From the NCBI GenBank assembly GCA_017470935.1, contig JAFUXG010000047.1, positions 20,997 through 84,996 of the forward strand: a DNA stretch of 64,000 nucleotides, read 5' to 3'. Position 1 is the stretch's first letter, and each line of letters starts with the position of its first letter. Under the pieces are notes generated by a model. That model was not told the DNA's origin. It did no database searches and saw only the letters and a list, made by a program, of their open reading frames with translations. Both the position numbers and the translations under genes were made by a program. Positions 46,342 through 53,832 of the stretch are shown here, in pieces. The stretch is from Lachnospiraceae bacterium. GTDB taxonomy: Bacteria > Bacillota > Clostridia > Lachnospirales > Lachnospiraceae.

Positions 46342-46455
46342 ATATATCCTCTCTCTTTAAAAATCAAAAAACTATTCTCATGTGCTAATTTCATATATTC
46401 CAAGCAGCTTCCATATCTGATCAAAGCTATCCTTCAATTCCTTAAAGCTGCCTTC

Positions 46456-48285
46456 CTACATCAGCTCATTATCAAGCATGGGCAGGACTATGGTTACCAC
46501 TGTTCCCTTTCCCTCCTTAGAGATAACCTCTGTTTTTGCCAGACATTTATTCTCTAGCATATCAAACAAATTTTTTAAGGCTGTGGCGCTCTGTCTCTTT
46601 AACTGCTTTACATCAAAGCCAATACCATCATCAATTATCTGGACTGCATAGCCGTCTTCTCTTTCATATGTCCTGATAACAACATTTCCTTTATTATCCT
46701 TACCGCCAATACCATACTTAACAGCATTTTCCACAATAGGCTCCAACGTGTTTCTAGGCACCTTAAAATCCTTGGCCTTTTCTTCAATTGCAAACGAAAA
46801 CCTGCTGTTGCGAAGCTTCTGAAGCTGAAGATATGAGATGATATGCTCCAGCTCATTTTCAAACGTGGTTATCTCTCCACGGCTGTTCATAGCCCTGACA
46901 TTATTCATCAAATATACAGAAATATAATATACCATCCTGGCACTGTTTTCTGAACCGTTTTTAATTAATTTTTGCAGACTCTTAAAGGATGCAAATATCA
47001 GATTAAGATTAAGCTGTTCAAGGAGGCGCTCCTGCATAACCTGTAAAGCCTTCTCTTCCTCATCATCATCCTTCTTATCATCAATAAGCGTAAGACGCTT
47101 AAGTCCATAATTCCACAAAATGAGAAAGTATATCAGAACACCTGTAATAATAAGCTTTCCATTAACCTCATGGGATGCTCCTGTAAAATACAGTACCACC
47201 TCTATTACACCGGCACAGACCAGCACTATATTGGCAATGAACACAGGCCTCCCTTCCTTCTGCCTGTAATCATAAGAAGCACTGCCCATCAGCAGAGTAT
47301 ATATTATTATTCCCAATGCCAAGAAGCATAAAACAATTATATATACTTTGTCAAATGAAAGCAACCCAAACCATTGAAATACCAAAACGCTTATGAACAG
47401 CACGCAGTAAAATATAATTCCAATATCAACCGCAGTCAAAATCTTTTTCCTTTTAATAAGGCACCTCACCACTATCAAATGCCCGACTGCAGCAATTATA
47501 AGCATACAGGCTCTTATATAATAATTAAGCAGCTCCCATCTGAAAATGATTCTGAACAATCTGCTCTCAACCAGAAATAATAATCCAGCAATAAAGCTTT
47601 CAATAATACTATAGATAAGCATGTACTTCTTGTCAATCTCTGCCGCTGCAAAGACGCATATAATAGCCAAAGAAATACTGACAATGATCAAAAAGCCTCC
47701 AAATATTACAAAGCCTCCATTTTCACTAAAGGCATCAGATATGAGCTCGCTGTATGTTCCAAGCTTCACTGCGCTGAAGGTAACCTCATCAGTATTTTCA
47801 TTGATGATCCTTATTGTCATGCTGCCATTTCTATACCTGTAATCAATCGGTATTACGTGGTAAGGAAAAGAAAGTTCATCCTCCCCAGTCTCATAAATAA
47901 CATCCCTATTGATAGACACCCTGACCTTCTGATTTCTTGAATTGAATACCATATATAATGTATCTGCCGTAAAATCAGGCAGCCGCCTAGACAGCAGAAC
48001 CTCATTCTTACTCTTTACCTTAAAGGTATTCGGGAGATTCAATACCTCAGAAATGATCCACTTTGCCTCCTTGTTCTCTGGATTTCCAAGCTGCTTCCAT
48101 TTTGCTTCATCCAAGGTTTCATAGGATACCACCCAGCCCTCTGAAGCATTTGCAAGAGTTGAGATTTTCCCCCGCAATGCAAAGGATTCATCTCTGCCCA
48201 TAACAAAAAGACCGCCTATCAGCAAAGAGGCTGCAATCAGCATTCCTAATATAATATGCAATTGGCGGCTATTCAAACGGATCAT
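46456..48285 (-). CDS. LytS-type sensor kinase-like protein lacking the phospho-acceptor histidine
   Basis: This protein is about 609 residues from the ATG at 48285, preceded by AGGAAGG. It has an N-terminal helix, an extracellular beta-rich domain (about residues 40-190, DISM-like), seven hydrophobic helices and then a kinase region. The dimerisation box that should read QxNPHFLFNTL is QLNLNLIFASF. The His is Asn428 and the following conserved Asn is Ala. The ATPase domain keeps the N box (LEPIVENAVKYG), QIIDDGIGFD and GKGTVVTIVLP. So it may bind ATP but cannot autophosphorylate at the usual site. No response regulator gene is adjacent. Confidence 0.85.
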   Translation of the reverse strand: MIRLNSRQLHIILGMLIAASLLIGGLFVMGRDESFALRGKISTLANASEGWVVSYETLDEAKWKQLGNPENKEAKWIISEVLNLPNTFKVKSKNEVLLSRRLPDFTADTLYMVFNSRNQKVRVSINRDVIYETGEDELSFPYHVIPIDYRYRNGSMTIRIINENTDEVTFSAVKLGTYSELISDAFSENGGFVIFGGFLIIVSISLAIICVFAAAEIDKKYMLIYSIIESFIAGLLFLVESRLFRIIFRWELLNYYIRACMLIIAAVGHLIVVRCLIKRKKILTAVDIGIIFYCVLFISVLVFQWFGLLSFDKVYIIVLCFLALGIIIYTLLMGSASYDYRQKEGRPVFIANIVLVCAGVIEVVLYFTGASHEVNGKLIITGVLIYFLILWNYGLKRLTLIDDKKDDDEEEKALQVMQERLLEQLNLNLIFASFKSLQKLIKNGSENSARMVYYISVYLMNNVRAMNSRGEITTFENELEHIISYLQLQKLRNSRFSFAIEEKAKDFKVPRNTLEPIVENAVKYGIGGKDNKGNVVIRTYEREDGYAVQIIDDGIGFDVKQLKRQSATALKNLFDMLENKCLAKTEVISKEGKGTVVTIVLPMLDNELM

Positions 48286-48402
48286 AATAACATACCTTCC
48301 TAACTGCCGATTAATACCAATAATAATGTAAATATAAAGATTATTTATATTGTCTCTGCCTGTTACTATTACATTCAAACAAAGCTCTTGTATTATCATC
48401 TC

Positions 48403-49194
48403 TTATATCAAACAATAATACCTAAGTGCATTTGAAATTCCATTATCCTCAATATCAGTTGTCCGATACTCAACCTTATCTAATATGTCCTCTACCGAGT
48501 TACCCATGGCTACGGAATGCTTGACAAACCTAAGCATTTCAAGATCGTTAACAGAATCCCCGAAGGCGTAGCAATCCTCTATAGGAACATCCAATCTATC
48601 CATAAGAAGCTTAATCCCAGTGGCTTTTGAAAAGCCCTTTGGCACCGCTTCAATCACAACAGGTCCATGTGGAATAAGATCAAAGACATCACCAAAATAC
48701 TCATTAAATCCGGTAATATCGCTTCCCTCCTTGCTGCTGGTTGTGAATTTATCGAAGATAAAATCAGGACTTGATGTTTTATCAATTGGATAATCACTAT
48801 TCTTGGAGAAATAATCATAGATAAAGCTCATAAATGTTCCGGGTCCATATTCACCGTCGATAAAAAGTCTTTCATTTCCCTCAAAAAGAGTTTCATACCC
48901 AAGATCATGGAGCTTTGCTGCGTATTCCATGCATTTATCCCTGGATAGCCTTTGATGGAACAGCTCCTTTCCTTCGTACTCGATATAGGTTCCACATCCG
49001 CACACAAGCCCGTCAAAGCCAAACTCAAGCAAATGCTTATCTATTGCAGTTTTAACTCTTCCTGTATTGATTATTATCTTATGCCCGTTCTCCTTCGCCT
49101 TCAAAAGAGCCTTCCTGGCACTTTCAGGCATGGCGTGTCTCTTATCAAGTGTTATAAGCGTTCCGTCAATATCAAAAAACAAAAGTGATGACAT
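48403..49194 (-). CDS. HAD-superfamily Cof-type phosphatase
   Basis: This 263-residue class IIB HAD phosphatase has motif I LLFFDIDGTLITLDKRHA, motif II IINTGR, and motif III/IV KATGIKLLM then YAFGDSVNDLEMLRFV. It lies 85 bp downstream of ribH in the same orientation. Because HAD phosphatases dephosphorylate the pyrimidine intermediate in riboflavin synthesis in other bacteria, it could supply that step. This is inference from position only. Confidence 0.9.
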   Translation of the reverse strand: MSSLLFFDIDGTLITLDKRHAMPESARKALLKAKENGHKIIINTGRVKTAIDKHLLEFGFDGLVCGCGTYIEYEGKELFHQRLSRDKCMEYAAKLHDLGYETLFEGNERLFIDGEYGPGTFMSFIYDYFSKNSDYPIDKTSSPDFIFDKFTTSSKEGSDITGFNEYFGDVFDLIPHGPVVIEAVPKGFSKATGIKLLMDRLDVPIEDCYAFGDSVNDLEMLRFVKHSVAMGNSVEDILDKVEYRTTDIEDNGISNALRYYCLI

Positions 49195-49279
49195 CTTAAA
49201 ATCCTTTTCTGTAATTGATGTATATGTTCTGCTATCAGATCATCAAGCATAATTCTACTAAAAATATGCAATATAGTGG

Positions 49280-49741
49280 TTACATCTGCTTAAGTAAATT
49301 AACCATTTCAATAGCACCAAGCGCACAGTCATAGCCCTTGTTGCCTGCCTTTGTTCCGGCACGCTCAATCGCCTGCTCAATATTCTCAGTGGTAACAATT
49401 CCAAACATAACAGGCACGCCTGTCTGAAGGGAAACCTGTGCCACTCCCTTAGAAACCTCATTGCACACATAATCATAATGGCTTGTTGCACCACGGATAA
49501 CTGTACCAAGGCATATCACTGCGTCATACTTTCCCGACTCTGCCATCTTCTTAGCTGCAACGGGAATTTCAAAGGCACCAGGCACCCATGCCAGTGTAAT
49601 ATTATCCTCCGGTACATCATGTCTTGTCAAGCCATCAACAGCTCCCCCAATAAGCTTTGAGACGATAAACTCATTGAATCTTGCGGCAACAATGCCAACC
49701 TTCATATCCTTAGCTACTAATTTTCCTTCTAATGTGTTCAT
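49280..49741 (-). CDS. ribH: 6,7-dimethyl-8-ribityllumazine synthase
   Basis: RibH joins the pyrimidine and 3,4-dihydroxy-2-butanone-4-phosphate to make lumazine. The protein is about 153 residues from [13 protein letters not shown] (49741). An ATG two codons earlier (49747) is also possible. Motifs are [49 protein letters not shown] and [19 protein letters not shown] upstream fits. A 44-codon N-terminal extension in the open frame is rejected. It is the third rib gene in the operon. Confidence 0.95.
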   Translation of the reverse strand: MNTLEGKLVAKDMKVGIVAARFNEFIVSKLIGGAVDGLTRHDVPEDNITLAWVPGAFEIPVAAKKMAESGKYDAVICLGTVIRGATSHYDYVCNEVSKGVAQVSLQTGVPVMFGIVTTENIEQAIERAGTKAGNKGYDCALGAIEMVNLLKQM

Positions 49742-49837
49742 ACCCATATTTCCTTCTTTCTTTATATTTTCCGCCGGTTTTATGCCGGCTTTTCTTTGCT
49801 CATTTTTCTGTAATATTATATATCTCACTACTATTAC

Positions 49838-49957
49838 TTGACATTTATAACTGTATAATGATAATATGTGATCAAGCAAGGGTGGTTAACAGGCTACTGT
49901 TGCTATATCTGCTTTATCTTGATCAGAGTCTTGGCTAGAAGGCTCTGATTTTTCTTT
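49838..49957 (+). ncRNA. candidate structured small RNA inside the rib operon, antisense orientation
   Basis: On the plus strand TTGACA (49838-49843), a 16-nt spacer and GATAAT (49860-49865) form a promoter. The predicted transcript opens with an 8-bp stem TGATCAAG/CTTGATCA (49869-49876 and 49918-49925) that encloses an AACAG/CTGTT hairpin. It ends with a 9-bp terminator stem ATCAGAGTC/GGCTCTGAT (49922-49949) and TTTTTCTTT. The two stems share ATCA at 49922-49925, so they compete. No protein frame is present and no plus-strand gene follows. The boundaries are estimates. Confidence 0.5.
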
Positions 49958-49982
49958 ATATGAAAATGTCCATCAAGCTTCT

Positions 49983-51182
49983 TTACATATTCAAAATGTG
50001 CCCCATCTTATCCTGCTTAGTCTTTAGGTAAAATGCATCATATTTGCCTGGCTCCATCACAATGGGAACCCTCTCAACGATCGACAGACCATAGCCCTCA
50101 AGCCCATACACCTTTAAGGGATTATTGGTCATGAGCCTAAGCTCCTTAATACCAAGATCCACAAGGATCTGCGTTCCTATCGTATAATCCCTCGCATCCT
50201 CCGGAAAGCCCAGCTCAAGATTCGCCTCAACTGTATCCCTTCCCTGATCCTGAAGCTCGTAGGCGCGGATCTTATTGATAAGACCGATTCCACGTCCCTC
50301 CTGCCTCAGATATAGTAACACGCCTCTGCCTTCCTTTGCAATCATCTTCATCGCTGCATCATACTGCTGTCCGCAGTCACATCTTGCAGAGCCTAAGGCA
50401 TCCCCTGTAAGACATTCCGAATGAACCCTGCAGAGAACAGGCTTGCCATCAGTAATATCACCCTTCACCAAAGCCACATGATGCTCCCCATTTAGCTTAT
50501 TCACATAACCATATATCATGAATTCCCCATACCTTGTGGGCATTTTTGCCCTGGCAACACATTCCACAAACACCTCATGCTCCTTGCGGTACTGCACAAG
50601 ATCCTTGATGGTTCCGATCTTAAGGCCATGCTTTTTCGCAAATTCAAAAAGATCATCCTTTCTCGCCATCATTCCGTCATCCTTCATAATCTCGCAGCAT
50701 AATCCCACAGGCTTAAGCCCGGAAAGCTTCATGAGATCCACCGTTGCCTCCGTATGCCCCCGTCTTTCAATAACCCCACCGGGTCTTGCCTCAAGAGGAA
50801 ACATGTGGCCCGGTCTTCTGAAATCCTCAGGTCTCGCATCATCCTCAACAAATTTCCTTGCTGTTATGCCTCTTTCATAAGCCGATATTCCCGTTGTGGT
50901 GCTCACATGATCCACCGACACAGAAAATGCAGTACAGTGGTTATCCGTATTGGTAATACACATCTGGGGTAAATGAAGCTTGTCCGTATATAACGGGTCC
51001 ATAGGCATACAGATCAGCCCCTTTGCATAGCTTGCCATAAAATTAACATTCTCAGTAGTGGCAAACTCTGCAGCACAGATAACATCTCCCTCGTTTTCCC
51101 TATCCTCATCATCTAGTACCACTATGCATTTACCAGCCTTTAATTCCTCCACAAGCTCCTCTGTTGTATTAAATTCTGACAT
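49983..51182 (-). CDS. ribBA: bifunctional 3,4-dihydroxy-2-butanone-4-phosphate synthase/GTP cyclohydrolase II
   Basis: This 399-residue fusion feeds both arms of riboflavin synthesis. The N-terminal DHBP synthase (about 1-200) has [19 protein letters not shown] and [17 protein letters not shown]. The C-terminal GTP cyclohydrolase II has the zinc cysteines in [20 protein letters not shown] and the catalytic [11 protein letters not shown]. The start at 51182 follows AGGAGG. It lies 209 bp below ribE (an AT-rich gap with nothing recognisable) and 241 bp above ribH. Confidence 0.97.
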   Translation of the reverse strand: MSEFNTTEELVEELKAGKCIVVLDDEDRENEGDVICAAEFATTENVNFMASYAKGLICMPMDPLYTDKLHLPQMCITNTDNHCTAFSVSVDHVSTTTGISAYERGITARKFVEDDARPEDFRRPGHMFPLEARPGGVIERRGHTEATVDLMKLSGLKPVGLCCEIMKDDGMMARKDDLFEFAKKHGLKIGTIKDLVQYRKEHEVFVECVARAKMPTRYGEFMIYGYVNKLNGEHHVALVKGDITDGKPVLCRVHSECLTGDALGSARCDCGQQYDAAMKMIAKEGRGVLLYLRQEGRGIGLINKIRAYELQDQGRDTVEANLELGFPEDARDYTIGTQILVDLGIKELRLMTNNPLKVYGLEGYGLSIVERVPIVMEPGKYDAFYLKTKQDKMGHILNM

Positions 51183-51391
51183 TGTCTTTATCCTCCTGAT
51201 TATTAGCATACAGAAATTATTGTTAACATAATATTAACCATCTTACTTTACATAATATAGTAACGTGTATTACAATTAACGATAAAATTCTATTATACTA
51301 TTATATTTTAATTTACATAACTATGGTATTATCCCAGCAATATAATCTACATAAAAACTTAACATAATATAAACAACTAATATTTTTAAAT

Positions 51392-52087
51392 CTATGAAAA
51401 GCCATGCTGTGCAAGAAAATCCATTGTAATGGCTGACGTGGCTTCACTTTTACCATTACCGCTCATCAGTTCTCCTTCCAAAGAGTCATTTTCATCTTCC
51501 TTGAAATACATTAATTTTTCCACATACTTGCCAACAACATCATTCTCAAGGTTAACTACATCCCCCACTCTCTTGTCAAGCAGCGTTGTATTGGCTCCCG
51601 TATGCGGAATCAGGGATACCTTAAAGCAGATATCATCAACATATGCCACCGTCAATGAAATACCGTCAATCGCAATAGAGCCCTTTTCAATAATATATTT
51701 TAGCAGCTTCGCCGGGGCTTTGACCGTCACCCATACTGCATTATCTTCCCTCACAAAGCTCTCTATCACTCCCGTTCCATCAATGTGTCCGCTGACAATA
51801 TGCCCGCCAAATCTTCCGTTAGCAGCCATAGCCCTTTCAAGGTTTACATAACTCCCAACATTTAGGCTGCCAAGTGACGATCTTCTAAGAGTTTCAGCCA
51901 TTACATCTGCAGTAAATGTATCCCCTGCCTTAGATGTGACCGTAAGACAGACACCATTGACCGCAATGGAATCACCTATATGCATGTCCTCAAAGATAAG
52001 CTTCCCTTTAATTGTCAGCTTCGATGACTTAGCACCCTTGCCAATTGCCGTAATCATCCCTACCTCTTCTATTATTCCGGTGAACAT
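51392..52087 (-). CDS. ribE: riboflavin synthase, alpha subunit
   Basis: RibE dismutates two lumazines into riboflavin. The 231-residue protein starts MFTGIIEEVGMITAIG at 52087, with GAGAGGAC upstream. It has two lumazine-binding repeats, GDSIAVNGVCLTVT with FTADVMAETLRRSS, and KGSIAIDGISLTVAYV with VSLIPHTGANTTLL. It is the first gene below the FMN riboswitch. The usual ribD is absent between them. Confidence 0.95.
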   Translation of the reverse strand: MFTGIIEEVGMITAIGKGAKSSKLTIKGKLIFEDMHIGDSIAVNGVCLTVTSKAGDTFTADVMAETLRRSSLGSLNVGSYVNLERAMAANGRFGGHIVSGHIDGTGVIESFVREDNAVWVTVKAPAKLLKYIIEKGSIAIDGISLTVAYVDDICFKVSLIPHTGANTTLLDKRVGDVVNLENDVVGKYVEKLMYFKEDENDSLEGELMSGNGKSEATSAITMDFLAQHGFS

Positions 52088-52178
52088 TTTCCAACACGTC
52101 CTCTCGTAGCTTTGATATAGCAGATAAGTCTTTATCACTTACTCCACATGACAATTGTAGATCACCTGCTGCCCATAC

Positions 52179-52213
52179 AAAAAAAGCCTTAAAGAATTAA
52201 CATCTTCAAGACT
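52179..52213 (-). terminator. expression-platform terminator of the FMN riboswitch
   Basis: On the minus strand AGTCTTGAAGA (52213-52203) pairs across its full 11 positions with TCTTTAAGGCT (52195-52185, including G-U pairs), followed by seven T (52185-52179). It lies 40 nt past the aptamer and about 90 nt before ribE, as expected for FMN-induced transcription termination. Confidence 0.8.
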
Positions 52214-52252
52214 CAACGTATCCAATAGCAATAAATCAAATACTATCCACAC

Positions 52253-52418
52253 ATCTTCTCCCATCCAGACTATACTGTCGGCACCGGAATCGCACCGGTT
52301 CGTGCCTATAGGCTTGCGGGCTCATGAAAACTATACTACCATACTGCATTATATATGCTCTAATGATACATCATTCTTTCAAACACCGCCGGTGGAGACT
52401 TTCACTCCGCCTTGAAGA
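52253..52418 (-). promoter_or_regulatory. FMN riboswitch (RFN element)
   Basis: On the minus strand the conserved RFN blocks appear in order: TCTTCAAGGCGGAGTG, GAAAGTCTCCACCGGCGG, AGCCCGCAAGCC, GAACCGGTGCGATTCCGG, CCGACAGTATAGTCTGGATG and GGGAGAAGATG. The aptamer binds FMN and controls ribE-ribBA-ribH. The long P3-type arm between the second and third blocks is AT-rich. Confidence 0.95.
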
Positions 52419-52439
52419 ATTATTCAATTAACAAAGGTC

Positions 52440-52468
52440 ATTATAACTCTATATATGCTGTTATGCAA
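52440..52468 (-). promoter_or_regulatory. promoter of the rib operon
   Basis: On the minus strand TTGCAT (52468-52463), a 17-nt spacer and TATAAT (52445-52440) lie about 22 nt before the riboswitch 5' stem. The -35 box almost touches the stop of the 64-residue gene. Confidence 0.75.
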
Positions 52469-52471
52469 CCC

Positions 52472-52666
52472 CTATTTTAAGGGATTGTCTGCGTTCTTTC
52501 CTCGTTCCGTTGCATATCCGTAAGAATCCCCGTCAATTTTCTTTCTGGTCTTCATTACTGTTTCATCAAGGATTATAAGAATAACCTCTTTACCATCATA
52601 ATTCCTAACACTGTCATTTTCTAACACAACAGAATCACCCTGTACTACCCCAGCTAATGCTAACAT
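52472..52666 (-). CDS. small hypothetical protein, antitoxin-like N-terminus
   Basis: This 64-residue protein begins MLALAGVVQGDSVVLEND and VRNYDGKEVILIILDE. This resembles the short beta-strand start of AF2212-type antitoxins or related small regulators, with a basic tail. GAGG is near the start. No toxin partner is directly adjacent, and the DUF3800 gene upstream is separated by 270 bp and a terminator. The function is unknown. Confidence 0.6.
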   Translation of the reverse strand: MLALAGVVQGDSVVLENDSVRNYDGKEVILIILDETVMKTRKKIDGDSYGYATERGKNADNPLK

Positions 52667-52772
52667 AGATATAAACCTCCGTTCAACCTTCTTTACCGAC
52701 CTTATTCTGTTCCCTTTTCTGTATTAAAATGCATTCTCATCCTAAAACTTTATAATTAATACTTTTTTACAC

Positions 52773-52807
52773 AAAAATGTGGGGCATTAGTCACACTAAG
52801 CCCCACA
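52773..52807 (-). terminator. terminator of the DUF3800 gene
   Basis: TGTGGGGC (52778-52785) and GCCCCACA (52800-52807) form an 8-bp GC-rich stem with a TTAG/CTAA extension. On the minus strand it is followed by ATTTTTGTG. Further towards the DUF3800 gene, the gap holds TTCGTAT/ATACGAA arms and repeated TTCTAAATAC, with no gene. Confidence 0.75.
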
Positions 52808-52936
52808 AATAAAACCTCCAATGTTCGTATCCCTGACAAGCATACACTTTCTAAATACGAATACTTCTAAATACTAGTCACACTATCTCTAGAAGCTAAA
52901 TTATTATAACACAATTATTTTATTATAGTCAATAAG

Positions 52937-53707
52937 TTATAACAAATTTTTTAATCCCAAAATTTTCTCTTCCTTAGTATTATAATAATACATTTTTTTA
53001 TGAAACAACTCATTAAGATTATTATTATCCTTTTGTTTATTCACTATCCTCATAAATCTTGCCGGAATTATATCAGCAATTTGTAGACCAACACAATTAT
53101 CTCCCTTAATAATAAATCCAATGGATGATAGATATTTTACCACCTCTTTGTTGCTATAATATATTGATCCATTTTCTAAATAATCAAAATGATTCTTCTG
53201 TAAGAAAACATTCTCTTTAAATGTCCTTGATTCAATACATACGGAACCTATTCCATCATTTCCTTTCAAAAAATGCATATAGTTTTCCAATAAATGCCTA
53301 TAAGCAATATCATAATTTGTTGTTCCTGATCCCTTATAAAGATTTTTCATCAAGCTTTGGTCAAAATATACTCCCATGGTTGTAAAATCTATATTGTTCA
53401 TAGTATTATAAAAATCTGTCCAAAATTTATTTCTTATAGTATTATCTCTAAAAATATTAAATACACCTTTGTTATTCTTCATTTCCGTATAATGAAAAAC
53501 AACATCAGTACTATTAAAATAATTTTGTTTTAACTTATTTATTTCTGGTATTAATATATTTTCATAAACCCCTCTTTTAATGATCAAACCTGCAAAACAG
53601 AAATATTGGTTTACAGATGTCTTTTTTGTCTCATCAGCGAATAATATATATTCCGATAACTGCTGTGCCACATTCTCACCACCATTTAATGATATTTTTA
53701 ATTGCAT
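52937..53707 (-). CDS. DUF3800 domain protein
   Basis: This protein is about 256 residues, or 244 if a GTG at 53671 is used. The DUF3800 start EYILFADETKKTSVNQYFCFAG gives the first acidic pair, and the C-terminal GDNCVGLQIADIIPARFMR supplies the second Asp cluster. The fold is thought to be RNase H-like. Family members are often found in accessory and phage DNA, but the activity is not established. The gene is clearly more AT-rich than its neighbours, which suggests recent acquisition. No partner defence genes are visible. Confidence 0.8.
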   Translation of the reverse strand: MQLKISLNGGENVAQQLSEYILFADETKKTSVNQYFCFAGLIIKRGVYENILIPEINKLKQNYFNSTDVVFHYTEMKNNKGVFNIFRDNTIRNKFWTDFYNTMNNIDFTTMGVYFDQSLMKNLYKGSGTTNYDIAYRHLLENYMHFLKGNDGIGSVCIESRTFKENVFLQKNHFDYLENGSIYYSNKEVVKYLSSIGFIIKGDNCVGLQIADIIPARFMRIVNKQKDNNNLNELFHKKMYYYNTKEEKILGLKNLL

Positions 53708-53773
53708 TATACATCAACAATCAACAAAAATCTACAAAAAAACTCATAATAACTATTAAATCTTTCTTTTTAT

Positions 53774-53805
53774 AAAAAATGCCCCGGACTGGACAGCCCG
53801 GGGCA
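53774..53805 (-). terminator. terminator of the secreted galactanase gene
   Basis: TGCCCCGG (53780-53787) and CCGGGGCA (53798-53805) form an 8-bp GC stem. On the minus strand it is followed by six T. It lies about 28 nt after the stop and is the strongest terminator in the window. Confidence 0.92.
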
Positions 53806-53832
53806 ACATGGATCACATCATCTTAATGACTA

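Noticed and set aside
52472-53707. Toxin-antitoxin pair made of the 64-residue protein and the DUF3800 protein
   Set aside because: The genes are 270 bp apart with a GC-rich terminator between them, and the small protein comes second; the usual overlapping arrangement is absent.
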